This document shows, in pieces, positions 1-7,392 of a stretch of 10,449 nt of DNA; position 1 is the first letter of the stretch, and each line of letters starts with the position of its first letter. Origin of the DNA: Burkholderiaceae bacterium (GTDB lineage: Bacteria; Pseudomonadota; Gammaproteobacteria; Burkholderiales; Burkholderiaceae); the NCBI GenBank assembly GCA_025057735.1, contig JANWUU010000190.1, positions 1 to 10,449 of the forward strand, in the 5' to 3' direction. Below the pieces are notes generated by a model that saw only the letters and a list, made by a program, of their open reading frames with translations, had not been told where the DNA came from and ran no database searches. The translations under genes were made by a program, and so were the position numbers.

Positions 1-1
1 C

Positions 2-289
2 CGTGGCGACTTGGCCGAGTTGGAGGAATTCACGACGCAGGAGATGTTCGTGGCGTTGACCCACGAGCTGAATGCCCGTGGCGCGGCCCCGCAGGTGGAG
101 GTGGTGACCCTCGAGGCCGATCTGCTCGGCATCGAGACCACCGCGCAGGAGTACGTCGCCAGCGTCCGCTTCAGCGGCACGCTGCGGGTCGATGGCGAGA
201 TCGAACGCGTCGACGAGGTCTGGAACCTCTCCAAACCCGTGCAGGGACCGGGCGGGTGGCTGCTGGCCGGCATCCAGCAGCTCGGCTGA
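2..289 (+). CDS. Tim44-like domain protein, C-terminal part (5' end outside window)
   Basis: The reading frame is open at the left edge (first complete codon at 2) and ends at TGA 287-289, so about 95 C-terminal residues are visible. They fit the end of a Tim44-like domain: an acidic/aromatic helix (LEEFTTQEMF), a strand-rich middle (ASVRFSGTLRV), then a VDEVWNL strand and a closing GGWLLAGIQQL strand. Bacterial Tim44-like proteins are usually anchored by an N-terminal membrane segment, which would lie outside this window. The gene is followed on the same strand by ubiJ and ubiB; as far as I recall, this neighbourhood recurs in betaproteobacteria. That suggests, but does not prove, a role linked to membrane-bound ubiquinone enzymes. 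A TTG at 11 is not the likely start, because the frame continues upstream of it. Confidence 0.8.
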   Translation, partial: RGDLAELEEFTTQEMFVALTHELNARGAAPQVEVVTLEADLLGIETTAQEYVASVRFSGTLRVDGEIERVDEVWNLSKPVQGPGGWLLAGIQQLG

Positions 290-489
290 ATGCTCGCGAC
301 GCGCCCTGCGCCGCGAGAAAATCCTCCATCGGACGCGCGCGGCGGCACCCGGCAGGCGATGCCGCGCGCTGTCCGCCGCGGCTCGTTCGCGCAGACGCAC
401 CCGTGACGCTGGCGCCGGCTGCGACCCGGGCCGTCGCCGCGCAACGATGACGCCGTAGGACGCAACGCGCAAGGGCCGAGCGGCCGGCC

Positions 490-512
490 AAAAACCCGCC
501 TTCGCGTCGGGC
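490..512 (-). terminator. possible weak intrinsic terminator read on the - strand
   Basis: Read on the - strand, a short GC hairpin (outer CCCG/CGGG, or inner CGC-GAAG-GCG) is followed directly by TTTTT (complement of 490-494). The stem is short and imperfect. No - strand gene is recognised upstream of it, so it may be chance, a relic, or the end of a small antisense or non-coding transcript. Confidence 0.18.
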
Positions 513-621
513 GACACGGAGAGCCAGGAATGCCGGGCACTCCGAGAAGCGCCGCCTCGCCTCGCGGCCGCGCGCGTCGCGGCGGTTACTCGGACGCGAC
601 ACCGGTGTCGGGCCGGTTTGC

Positions 622-627
622 GACAAT
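622..627 (+). promoter_or_regulatory. candidate -10 element for ubiJ-ubiB
   Basis: GACAAT, in the context TTGCGACAATGCG, matches four of six bases of TATAAT and lies 32 bp before the ubiJ ATG. A good -35 is not visible at 16-18 bp; the nearest likeness is GCGACA at 596-601, too far upstream. The position suits a short leader. It also argues against translation starting at the in-frame ATG at 618, which lies at the edge of this element. Confidence 0.27.
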
Positions 628-659
628 GCGAGCCGCTGCCTCGCCCCCGCGTTCTCCCG

Positions 660-1238
660 ATGCTCGACCAGCTCGCTTCCGAAGCCGCCGTCGCGCTGCT
701 CAATCGCCTGCTGGCGCGCGAGTCCTGGGCGCGCGAGAAGCTCGCCGCGTACGCGGGCCGGGTGGCGCAGATCGAGGCGCCGCCTTTGACGGTACGGCTG
801 GCGGTCAACAGCGACGGCACCTTCGCGGTCGGCAGCGGCGAGCCGCAAGTGCGCATCGAAGTCGATACGGCGCAACTGCCGCGGGCGGCCCTCGATCCGC
901 AAGCGCTGAAGCGCAACCTGCGCCTGGCGGGCGACGCCGACTTCGCGCAGGCGCTGGCCGCCGTGCTGGAAAACCTGCGGCCCGAGCCGGAGGAAGAGCT
1001 GGCGCGCTTCGTCGGCGATGCCGCTGCGGTGCGCCTCGTCGGTTTGCTGCGCGCGCTGCTGCAGGGGCTGCGCGACGGCGGCGCGCGGCTGGTGGCTTCC
1101 GGGGCCGATTATTTCGTCGCCGAGGAGCCGCTGCTCACCCCGCGCACAGAAATGGAGGCCTTCGCGCGCCAGGTCACCGCGCTGCGCGACGACGTCGAGC
1201 GGCTGCTCAAGCGCGTCGAACGCCTGGAGCACCTCTGA
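660..1238 (+). CDS. ubiJ: UbiJ, ubiquinone-biosynthesis accessory protein (SCP2-like)
   Basis: The product has 192 residues, close to the roughly 200 of E. coli UbiJ. In the family, UbiJ is a lipid-binding accessory factor of the aerobic ubiquinone pathway and is thought to present hydrophobic intermediates to the Ubi hydroxylases and methyltransferases. Visible features are an SCP2-type N-terminal half, including the [16 protein letters not shown] strands and a long helix rich in Arg and Ala. A heptad-like C-terminal coiled coil ([19 protein letters not shown], ending in RVERLEHL) follows. Start choice: the ATG at 660 gives the family-typical opening MLDQLASEA; an upstream in-frame ATG at 618 would add 14 Pro/Arg-rich residues and overlaps a likely -10 element. 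No clear Shine-Dalgarno precedes 660. Position directly before ubiB matches the ubiJ-ubiB order of E. coli and supports the call. Confidence 0.88.
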   Translation: MLDQLASEAAVALLNRLLARESWAREKLAAYAGRVAQIEAPPLTVRLAVNSDGTFAVGSGEPQVRIEVDTAQLPRAALDPQALKRNLRLAGDADFAQALAAVLENLRPEPEEELARFVGDAAAVRLVGLLRALLQGLRDGGARLVASGADYFVAEEPLLTPRTEMEAFARQVTALRDDVERLLKRVERLEHL

Positions 1239-1297
1239 TGGGAGCGGCAGCGGGCTTTCCGCGCGCCGCCGCGTCGCTGGGAGCGAGTGGCCGATGA
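1238..1297 (+). CDS. 19-codon mini-ORF bridging ubiJ and ubiB (possible coupling leader peptide)
   Basis: ATG 1238-1240 overlaps the ubiJ stop as TGATG, and a GGAG at 1226-1229 sits 8 nt upstream of it. The frame runs 19 codons (MGAAAGFPR..., Ala/Gly-rich) and stops at TGA 1295-1297, which is embedded in the ATGATG at the start of ubiB. Both junctions have the geometry used for translational re-initiation, so the mini-ORF could carry ribosomes from ubiJ to ubiB. The peptide has no recognisable domain. A 20-codon frame can easily occur by chance in this base composition, so the call rests on the two junctions and the ribosome binding site. Translation is not shown. Confidence 0.27.
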   Translation: MGAAAGFPRAAASLGASGR

Positions 1298-2904
1298 TGC
1301 GCCTGCTGCGCCTGGCGCGCATCTTCGTCACCGTCTATCGATTCGGCCTCGACGAGGTGGTGTTCGCGGGCCTGAAAAGCCCGTGGCTGCGCCGGCTGCT
1401 GCGGATTCTGTCGCTCGGGCGCAACCTGTCGGAGCCGCGCGGCGTGCGGCTGCGGCGTGCGCTGGAAGACCTCGGACCCATTTTCGTCAAGTTCGGGCAG
1501 GCCCTTTCGACCCGGCGCGACCTGCTACCGGCGGACATCGCCGACGAGCTCGCCAAGCTGCAGGACCGCGTGCCGCCGATTCCCTCAGCCGTTGCGGTGG
1601 CGGAAATCGAGCGCGGCCTGGGCCGCCGCATCGACGAGGTGTTCGCGCACTTCGAGCGCGAGCCGGTGGCGAGCGCCTCCATCGCGCAGGTGCATCTGGC
1701 GGTGATGCGCGCCGACCCCGCCTTCGGTGCCGCCGCCGGCCGGGAGGTGGCGGTCAAGGTGCTGCGACCCGGCATGCGGGCGGCGATCGAAAAGGATCTG
1801 GCGCTGATGGAGGTCGGCGCGGCGCTGGTGGAAAGGCTCTGGCGCGACGGCCGCCGCCTGCGGCCGCGCGCGGTGGTGGCCGAGTTCGACAAGATCCTGC
1901 ACGACGAGCTGGACCTGATGCGGGAGGCGGCCAATGCCTCGCAGCTGCGGCGCAATTTCGCCGGCTCGCGGTTGCTGCGCGTGCCGGAGATGTACTGGGA
2001 TTTTTGCCGCGAGAACGTGCTGGTGATGGAGCGCATGCGCGGCATCCCGGTCAACCAAGTCGAGCGCCTGCGCGCCGCCGGCGTCGACATCAAGCAGCTG
2101 TCGGCCAACGCGGTGGAAGTCTTCTTCACGCAGGCGCTGCGCGACGGTTTCTTTCACGCCGACATGCACCCGGGCAACATCTACGTCGGCGACAGCGGCG
2201 AGGACTTCGGGCGCTGGATCGCGCTCGACTTCGGCATCGTCGGCACGCTGTCGGACAACGACAAGAACTACCTGGCGCAGAACTTCCTCGCCTTTTTCCG
2301 CCGCGACTACAAGCGCGTCGCGGAGCTGCACGTGGAGTCCGGCTGGGTACCGGCGGGTACCCGCGTCGACGAGCTGGAGAGCGCGATCCGCGCCGTCTGC
2401 GAGCCCATTTTCGACCGGCCGCTGAAGGACATCTCGTTCGCCCAGGTGCTGCTGCGGCTGTTCGAGACCTCGCGCCGCTTCAACGTCGAGGTGCAGCCGC
2501 AGTTGGTGCTGCTGCAAAAGACGCTGCTCGCTATCGAGGGACTGGGCCGCCAGCTCAACCCCGACCTCGACCTTTGGAAGACCGCCAAGCCCTTTCTGGA
2601 ACGCTGGATGCAGGAGCAGGCGGGCTTCAAGGGTCTGGAGGAGCGGCTGCGCTACGAAGCCGCGCAGTGGAGCCGGCTGCTGCCGCAGCTGCCGCGCCTC
2701 GTGCATCAGGCGCTGACCGACGACACGCGACACCGCCAGATCCTGCGCGAACTGCGGCAGCTACGGTATGAGACGGCGCGGCGCAATCGCCTGCTGCTGA
2801 TCGTGGCGACCGCGATCGCCGCTATCGCGCTGATGCTGGCGTGGGCGTTCTTCGGGTTCGCGCTGCCGGGGCGGGGCGGCGGCTGGTCCGACGAGGGTTT
2901 TTGA
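1294..2904 (+). CDS. ubiB: UbiB, ABC1/ADCK-family atypical kinase-like ATPase of ubiquinone biosynthesis
   Basis: The product has 536 residues; E. coli UbiB has 546. UbiB is a membrane-bound protein-kinase-like ATPase that supports coenzyme Q synthesis, probably by helping extract or deliver hydrophobic precursors. Family hallmarks appear in order: the KxGQ motif K66-F-G-Q69 inside the inhibitory N-terminal helix, an Ala-rich replacement of the glycine loop (ASASIAQVH, 126-134), the nucleotide-binding Lys155 in VAVKV, an ExD motif (E205, D207), the catalytic loop H288-A-D-M-H-P-G-N295, and the metal-binding DFG at D312. A hydrophobic stretch at about 500-525 is the expected C-terminal membrane anchor, seen here as one segment of about 25 residues. 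All key residues are present, so it should be active. ATG 1294 is chosen because the family begins near this MRLLRLARI segment and GGGAG at 1279-1283 precedes it; ATG 1297 is an alternative. The 48 bp to the next gene allows co-transcription. Confidence 0.95.
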   Translation: MMRLLRLARIFVTVYRFGLDEVVFAGLKSPWLRRLLRILSLGRNLSEPRGVRLRRALEDLGPIFVKFGQALSTRRDLLPADIADELAKLQDRVPPIPSAVAVAEIERGLGRRIDEVFAHFEREPVASASIAQVHLAVMRADPAFGAAAGREVAVKVLRPGMRAAIEKDLALMEVGAALVERLWRDGRRLRPRAVVAEFDKILHDELDLMREAANASQLRRNFAGSRLLRVPEMYWDFCRENVLVMERMRGIPVNQVERLRAAGVDIKQLSANAVEVFFTQALRDGFFHADMHPGNIYVGDSGEDFGRWIALDFGIVGTLSDNDKNYLAQNFLAFFRRDYKRVAELHVESGWVPAGTRVDELESAIRAVCEPIFDRPLKDISFAQVLLRLFETSRRFNVEVQPQLVLLQKTLLAIEGLGRQLNPDLDLWKTAKPFLERWMQEQAGFKGLEERLRYEAAQWSRLLPQLPRLVHQALTDDTRHRQILRELRQLRYETARRNRLLLIVATAIAAIALMLAWAFFGFALPGRGGGWSDEGF

Positions 2905-2952
2905 GGTCGTGCGCGCTCGGGTGAGACGGCCCGGCTGATCGGGGGGGAGGCG

Positions 2953-4899
2953 ATGAGACGACCGGGATGGGTCGCGCTGTCGGCGCTCTGGCTCGCGGCC
3001 TGCGGCGGCGGAGGCGGCGGATCGACCGATGACGGGCCCGCGCCGGCGGTGACCTGCCGCGGCGCCGGCGAGGAATTCACGCTCGTCGCCGACTCGCCGA
3101 TCGCGGTGGGCAAGGCCGCCGGCATCGCGATCGCGGGTTGCCGCGGGCCGCTGACCGACGTGCTCTGGGTGCAGACCGAGGGACCGCCGCTCGATCCCTC
3201 CGGCAACCTGCTCGCCAGTCGGTCCCAGGCGGTGAGCTTCGAGCCGCCGGCGGCCGGCACCTATTCGATCCGCGTCGACTTCACGGACCCCAGCGGGGCG
3301 CGCCGCAGCGCGCTCGCCCGCGTGGTGGCCACAAATCCGGCCGCGCCGTCGCGCGCCACCGCGCGGCTGGATCATGCGGTGCGCGAGGGCGGCAAGGTGT
3401 CGCTGCGCGCCTGGCCGGCGGCGGCAGCAGCGGAGCGCACGTCCTGGCGGCAGCTCGAAGGGCCGGCGGTCGCGCTCGACACCACCGATCCGAACCGCGT
3501 GCTCTTCACCGCCCCGTCCGTGGCGCGCGACACGCTGCTGCGTTTTCGGGTCACGCGCCAAGCGGCCGATGGCGCCACCGACAGCGACGACGTGCTGGTG
3601 CTGGTCGAGCGGCACGCGCAGGCGCCGCAGGACGGCGCGCACGGGTTCGGCGGTTTTCACGTCGCGCGCGTGCACCCGTATCGGCCGCAAGGCCCCTATG
3701 CGTCGCGGCTGGCGGCGTGCGTCTACGACGCGCGCCTGCAGTGGACCGGGCCGGGCAAGAACACCTGTCCGCTGTCCGTGCTGCCGCTGCTGCATCAGGA
3801 CAGCGGCGGCGGCGAGCCGAGCGTGGCGCACATCCTCGACCGCCTGCTCGTCTCGCACGACTGGATGGGGGCGGTGTTCGCGCAGTTCATCGCCCGCCCC
3901 GAGATGGCCGACGTGCGCCGGCTGCTCAATGGCGTGACCGCGATCGTGATCGGCGCGCAGGTGCGGCCCTCGTTTTATTACGGGCTGACCGGTGCGATCT
4001 ACCTGGACGCCGCCAATTTCTGGCTCACGCCGGCGCAGCGCGACACGATCAACGAGGCGCCCGACTTCCGCTCCGAGTTCGGCCGCGATCTGAACTACGC
4101 CAGCCTGTGGCGCTACGTGGTCGGCCATGCCAACGTGTTCCGGTATTTCGCGCCGACGGCGCGGTCGACGCGCCCGATCGAAGACGTGGTGTACGAAGCC
4201 GGCTGGCTGATGTACCACGAGCTGGCGCATGCGGGAGATTTCGCGCCGCCGGCGATCCGCGCCGCGCTCGACCCCGCGCGCACGCTCTGGGACAACATCG
4301 GGCCGCGCTATGGCATGCGGCTGCTGCCCTCCGACGACCTCGACCGCCAGTTGCCGCTGACCTCCGACATCCTGCGCGGTCTGGCGCAGGTGAAATTCGC
4401 CGGGCAGCCTGCCACCGACACCCAGCGCGCCTATACCCCGCAGCAGGTGGCCGTCTTCTTTGCCGGCGACCGCGCCACCGACGAGTACGCCTACTCGACC
4501 ACGCGCGAGGACCTGGCGATGCTGTTCGAGGAATTCATGATGTGGCGCAACCACGGGGCGCGGCGCGATGTCGCCATCACCGACCGCATCGAGCCGACCA
4601 CCACCGGCAACACCCTGATCGTGCGCTGGGGGCAGCGCGGGCGGCTGGCGGAGACGGCGATCCGGCCGCGCGCGCGCCTGGTGCTGCGGCAGGTCGCGCC
4701 CTGGATCGACGACGCGCTGGTGGAGACGATGCCGGCTCCCCTGCCGATGCGGGCCGGCGAATCCTGGAACGCCAACCTGGTGCTGCCGGCCGCGCCGGGC
4801 GCCGTCCAGCCGCAGGCGCTGGCGACACCGCAGGCGCGCGCGGCCGACGCCTGGCTGCTGGAACGCGCACAGCGGCGGCACGCGCCGGGGCCGCGCTGA
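2953..4899 (+). CDS. Putative outer-membrane lipoprotein with PKD/Ig-like repeats and an HExxH zinc-peptidase motif
   Basis: I recognise no named family; the description is from motifs. The 648-residue product begins with a lipoprotein signal peptide ending WLAAC, so Cys17 would be lipidated. Gly at +2 predicts outer-membrane sorting, and six glycines form a flexible tether. Residues about 40-127 and 133-219 look like two beta-sandwich domains of PKD/Ig type; the second has the W-x-Q-x-x-G-P-x-V-x-L pattern and ends DSDDVLVLV. The C-terminal half carries H422-E-L-A-H426, the zincin motif with catalytic Glu423, and about 93 residues later an acidic helix (REDLAMLFEEF, Glu519 or Glu526) that could give a gluzincin-type third zinc ligand. 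Cys35/63 and Cys256/272 may form disulfides. A metallopeptidase acting on the cell surface or in the periplasm is therefore inferred; the substrate is unknown. A strong GGGAGG lies unusually close (2 nt) to the ATG at 2953, but the signal peptide fixes this start. The gene sits 48 bp after ubiB and may share its transcript. Confidence 0.75.
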   Translation: MRRPGWVALSALWLAACGGGGGGSTDDGPAPAVTCRGAGEEFTLVADSPIAVGKAAGIAIAGCRGPLTDVLWVQTEGPPLDPSGNLLASRSQAVSFEPPAAGTYSIRVDFTDPSGARRSALARVVATNPAAPSRATARLDHAVREGGKVSLRAWPAAAAAERTSWRQLEGPAVALDTTDPNRVLFTAPSVARDTLLRFRVTRQAADGATDSDDVLVLVERHAQAPQDGAHGFGGFHVARVHPYRPQGPYASRLAACVYDARLQWTGPGKNTCPLSVLPLLHQDSGGGEPSVAHILDRLLVSHDWMGAVFAQFIARPEMADVRRLLNGVTAIVIGAQVRPSFYYGLTGAIYLDAANFWLTPAQRDTINEAPDFRSEFGRDLNYASLWRYVVGHANVFRYFAPTARSTRPIEDVVYEAGWLMYHELAHAGDFAPPAIRAALDPARTLWDNIGPRYGMRLLPSDDLDRQLPLTSDILRGLAQVKFAGQPATDTQRAYTPQQVAVFFAGDRATDEYAYSTTREDLAMLFEEFMMWRNHGARRDVAITDRIEPTTTGNTLIVRWGQRGRLAETAIRPRARLVLRQVAPWIDDALVETMPAPLPMRAGESWNANLVLPAAPGAVQPQALATPQARAADAWLLERAQRRHAPGPR

Positions 4900-4952
4900 C
4901 CGACGACGGTTGTGCCGACGCATCATGCGGGTTGGCACGATGGGCGCCGGCG

Positions 4953-4982
4953 TTGAGCGCGGGCAGCGCTTCGCTTTATCGT
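4953..4982 (+). promoter_or_regulatory. candidate sigma70-type promoter for the symporter gene
   Basis: TTGAGC (4953-4958, four of six matches to TTGACA) and TATCGT (4977-4982, four of six to TATAAT) are 18 bp apart in the 111-bp gap after the lipoprotein gene. The predicted start point would give a leader of about 20 nt before ATG 5011. It is a weak match, offered because it is the best pair in the gap. Confidence 0.27.
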
Positions 4983-5010
4983 CCGCACCTTCGAGCCGCC
5001 GGAGCCCGCC

Positions 5011-6471
5011 ATGACGCTGATCGGCTTCATCGTCCTGTACCTGCTCGTCTCCATCGGCATCGGCCTGTATGCCGCGCGACGCGTGCGCAATACCGCCGAC
5101 TATGCGCTGGCGGGCCGCTCGCTGCCGCTCATCATGATCGTGACGACGACCTTCGCCACCTGGTTCGGCTCCGAGACCGTGCTCGGCATCCCGGCCAAGT
5201 TCATCGAGGGCGGGCTGACGAAGACGGTGGAAGATCCGTTCGGCGCGGGGCTGTGCCTCGTCTTCGTCGGCATGTTCTTCGCCGCCCGGCTCTACAAACT
5301 GAACCTGTTGACCATCGGCGATTTCTACCGCCAGCGCTACGGGCGCGGGGTGGAGATCTTCTCGGCCGCCGTGATCATGATCTCCTACCTCGGCTGGGTG
5401 GCGGCGCAGGTCACCGCGCTCGGTCTGGTGTTCTCGCTGCTGTCGCAGGGGGCGATTTCGATCACGACGGGCATGGCGCTCGGCACGGCGGTCGTGCTCG
5501 TCTACACGGTCTTCGGCGGCATGTGGTCGGTGGCGCTCACGGACTTCTTCCAGATGCTCATCATCGTGGTCGGCCTGAGCCTGATCGCCCTCTTCGCCGC
5601 CAACCTGACCGGGGGGGTGGCGCCGGTCATCGACTACGCGGCCAGCAAAGAGATGTTCCGGTTCTTCCCCGAGCCGACGCTGCACGCCTGGCTGTTCTGG
5701 CTGTCGGCCGCGATCACCATCATGATCGGCTCGATTCCGCAGCAGGACGTTTTCCAGCGCGTGATGTCGGCCAAGAACGTCGATACCGCCGTGCGCGGTC
5801 CGATCATCGGCGGACTGTCCTACCTGGCGTTCGCCTTCGTGCCGATGTTCATCGGTCTGTCCGCCTTCCTGATCATGCCGGAGGCGGCCGCCGCGCTGCA
5901 CAAGGACGACCCGCAGAAGATCCTACCCACGCTGGTGATGCAGCACATGCCGACCTGGCTGCAGGTTCTGTTCTTCGGCGCGCTGCTGTCGGCGATTATG
6001 TCCACCGCGTCCGCCACGCTCCTCGCACCGTCCACCACCTTCGTGGAGAACATCCTGAAGAATTTCGTCGCCCTGTCGGACCAGCGCGAGCTGCGCGCCA
6101 TGCGCGTGACCGTGCTCGTGTTCACGCTGGCGGTCCTGGCCTACGCGATTCGCATGGAAGGCACGCCCATCTACGAGCTGGTGGCCAAGGCCTATCAGTT
6201 CCCGGTCGTCGGCGCCTTCTGGCCGCTCGTGTGCGGTTTGTACTGGAAGCGCGCGACCACGCAGGGTGCCGTGTGGTCGATCGTGCTCGGCATGTCCACC
6301 TGGGCGCTGCTCGATTTCACGCCGCTCGGCGAAACGCTGCCCTCGGTGCTCGGCGGTTTCGTGCTGGCCGGCATCGGCATGGTGTTGGGCTCGCTCGTCC
6401 CCACCGCGGGCAACCGCGCGCACCATGCGCGCGCGCGCCATGCGGCGCACGGGGCGCAGCAGGCCCGTTGA
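5011..6471 (+). CDS. Sodium:solute symporter family (SSS) transporter
   Basis: The 486-residue product is almost entirely hydrophobic helices, with about 12-13 predicted membrane segments, the first at about residues 2-21. This fits the LeuT-fold SSS family (PutP, Pan, vSGLT relatives), which import a small solute with Na+ across the inner membrane. Supporting features are the N-terminal AGRSLPL...TTTFATWFGSET block (about 34-56), the central VFGGMWSVALTDFFQ segment (about 167-181) with the following amphipathic part, and the ALLSAIMSTASATLL helix (324-338), where Ser331-Thr332 match the Na+-binding Ser/Thr pair of the eighth core helix in PutP-type proteins. The tail from about 466 is an Arg/His/Ala-rich low-complexity cytoplasmic stretch. 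The substrate cannot be told from sequence alone. GGAG at 5001-5004 lies 6 nt before ATG 5011. The stop is 6 bp from that of the convergent gene, leaving no room for a dedicated terminator. Confidence 0.9.
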   Translation: MTLIGFIVLYLLVSIGIGLYAARRVRNTADYALAGRSLPLIMIVTTTFATWFGSETVLGIPAKFIEGGLTKTVEDPFGAGLCLVFVGMFFAARLYKLNLLTIGDFYRQRYGRGVEIFSAAVIMISYLGWVAAQVTALGLVFSLLSQGAISITTGMALGTAVVLVYTVFGGMWSVALTDFFQMLIIVVGLSLIALFAANLTGGVAPVIDYAASKEMFRFFPEPTLHAWLFWLSAAITIMIGSIPQQDVFQRVMSAKNVDTAVRGPIIGGLSYLAFAFVPMFIGLSAFLIMPEAAAALHKDDPQKILPTLVMQHMPTWLQVLFFGALLSAIMSTASATLLAPSTTFVENILKNFVALSDQRELRAMRVTVLVFTLAVLAYAIRMEGTPIYELVAKAYQFPVVGAFWPLVCGLYWKRATTQGAVWSIVLGMSTWALLDFTPLGETLPSVLGGFVLAGIGMVLGSLVPTAGNRAHHARARHAAHGAQQAR

Positions 6472-6477
6472 GTGCGC

Positions 6478-7374
6478 TCAGCCGCGCGCGCTGACGGCGG
6501 CGAGCGTCGCCAAGTCCTCCGCGTAGCCGCGTAGCCGTTTGACGAGCGCCGCCTTCTGCGCCGCCGTGGCCGTATTCAGCAGTTGCGCGACCAGCTCGGC
6601 GTTGGCGAACCGCGCGCGCGCAAGCTGTGCGCGGCGCTCCGCCTCGGCCGGTTCTGCCATGCGCGCGAAATGGGCGGCGACCCAGCGGGTCGCCTGCTCC
6701 AGCGTCGGCTGCTCGCGTTCGATCCGGCGCAGCAGCGCGAGCAGCTCGCGCTGCCGGCGCTCCCGTTCCTCGAGCCAGAAGCCGTGCTCGACGGCCCTCT
6801 GCTCGACGCTGCGGCGGATCAACTGCTGCTGCTCCGGCGTGACCGCGCCGAACCAGTCCTGCACCCGCTCGATCGTGCGCTGCACGCGCCCTTCCAGCGT
6901 GTCGCGCCGGCCATTGCCCGTGAGTTCGCGACGCGCCTTGACGTTATCCTGCGCCAGCCGTTGCTCGCAATGCGCGATCTGCTGGGGCGTGAGCGTGAGC
7001 GCCAGGCGCGCCAGCGCCGGGGCGGCGCGCTCGCCGAGCGCGAGCAGGCGGGCGTTGGCTTCGGCGAAATGCAGAAGGACGTCCTCGGCGTCGAGGCGCT
7101 GGCCGACGCGCTGGCTGACGCGCTCGATGAAATCCGCGTAGGCGGGCAGCTGGGTGGCGCGGTGCCACGCGAGCAGCGCTCGCGCGCTGTCGCGCGCCAG
7201 CTGCCGCTGCGCGTCGTCCAGGTCGAAGTAGCGGTCGAGCGCGAAGACGAGCAGCGTGTCGGCGTTGTTGTAGCCGAGGCGCAGCGTGGAGCAGGCGGCT
7301 GCCAGCGCCACGCACGCCAGCGCGGCCAGGCGGCGCGCCCAGGGGCCGATGCTACGATGCGCGGCGGTGCGCAC
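6478..7374 (-). CDS. DUF6279-type lipoprotein of unknown function
   Basis: With GTG 7374 as start the product has 298 residues. The N-terminus [20 protein letters not shown] plus VALAAAC is a lipoprotein signal peptide, placing the lipidated residue at Cys28; Ser at +2 predicts the outer membrane. The mature part begins [14 protein letters not shown] and continues with [15 protein letters not shown] and a WHR...LP.Y segment, the pattern I associate with the DUF6279 lipoproteins of beta- and gammaproteobacteria. The rest is helical and rich in Arg, Glu, Gln and Leu, with likely coiled-coil stretches; no catalytic motif is seen. The GTG start is chosen over an upstream ATG at 7461 because a strong GAGGAGA (complement of 7381-7387) lies 6 nt before it, the signal peptide then has normal length, and the longer frame would run into glmU. 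Function is unknown. Confidence 0.82.
   Translation of the reverse strand: MRTAAHRSIGPWARRLAALACVALAAACSTLRLGYNNADTLLVFALDRYFDLDDAQRQLARDSARALLAWHRATQLPAYADFIERVSQRVGQRLDAEDVLLHFAEANARLLALGERAAPALARLALTLTPQQIAHCEQRLAQDNVKARRELTGNGRRDTLEGRVQRTIERVQDWFGAVTPEQQQLIRRSVEQRAVEHGFWLEERERRQRELLALLRRIEREQPTLEQATRWVAAHFARMAEPAEAERRAQLARARFANAELVAQLLNTATAAQKAALVKRLRGYAEDLATLAAVSARG
7353..7358 (+). promoter_or_regulatory. candidate -10 element for glmU
   Basis: TACGAT in the context GCTACGATGCG lies 34 bp before the glmU ATG and matches four of six bases of TATAAT. It resembles, in sequence and in distance to the start codon, the GCGACAATGCG before ubiJ. No clear -35 is present. It falls inside the first codons of the divergent lipoprotein gene. 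Confidence 0.28.
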
Positions 7375-7392
7375 GACTTCTCTCCTCGCGCC
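7375..7392. promoter_or_regulatory. 18-bp divergent start region holding the ribosome binding site of the - strand lipoprotein gene
   Basis: Only 18 bp separate the GTG at 7374 (- strand) and the glmU ATG at 7393 (+ strand). On the - strand it contains a strong Shine-Dalgarno, GAGGAGA. On the + strand the same bases are pyrimidine-rich (CTTCTCTCCTC), so glmU has no recognisable Shine-Dalgarno. Both promoters must lie within the opposite gene. Confidence 0.7.

Larger units (their letters stand above)
290..659. other. 370-bp stretch without a supported gene, between the Tim44-like gene and ubiJ
   Basis: This GC-rich stretch has open frames on both strands, but their translations are Arg/Ala-rich and low in complexity, and none has a convincing start or ribosome binding site. 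They look like by-products of base composition. The only structured items I can point to are a weak hairpin followed by a T run when read on the - strand (about 490-512) and a possible -10 element just before ubiJ (622-627). The stretch separates two genes that would otherwise form one operon, so ubiJ-ubiB probably has its own promoter here. Confidence 0.6.

Noticed and set aside
1018..1293. A 92-codon N-terminal extension of ubiB into ubiJ.
   Set aside because: The Cys/Arg/Ser-rich translation is unlike UbiB. Starting at 1294 gives the family length and a suitable ribosome binding site.
171..1331. A 386-codon - strand open frame covering the spacer and ubiJ.
   Set aside because: Low-complexity Arg/Ala/Gln translation, no recognisable domain, and it lies mostly antisense to ubiJ. 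A real small gene within 290-600 cannot be excluded, but nothing supports one.
2761..5901. A 1046-codon open frame on the - strand across the end of ubiB, the lipoprotein and most of the symporter gene.
   Set aside because: Its translation is Arg/His/Gly/Gln-rich without domains or a ribosome binding site, and it mirrors three well-supported + strand genes. It results from G/C-rich third codon positions.
3138..6494. A 1118-codon + strand open frame in another phase over the lipoprotein and symporter genes.
   Set aside because: It is an Ala/Arg-rich shadow frame. The true frames carry a signal peptide, HExxH and the membrane helices of an SSS transporter.
6583..7392. A 270-codon N-terminal extension of glmU over the divergent lipoprotein gene.
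   Set aside because: GlmU homologues begin with the MNIVILAAG segment. The extension is the antisense of a gene with a signal peptide and a strong ribosome binding site.
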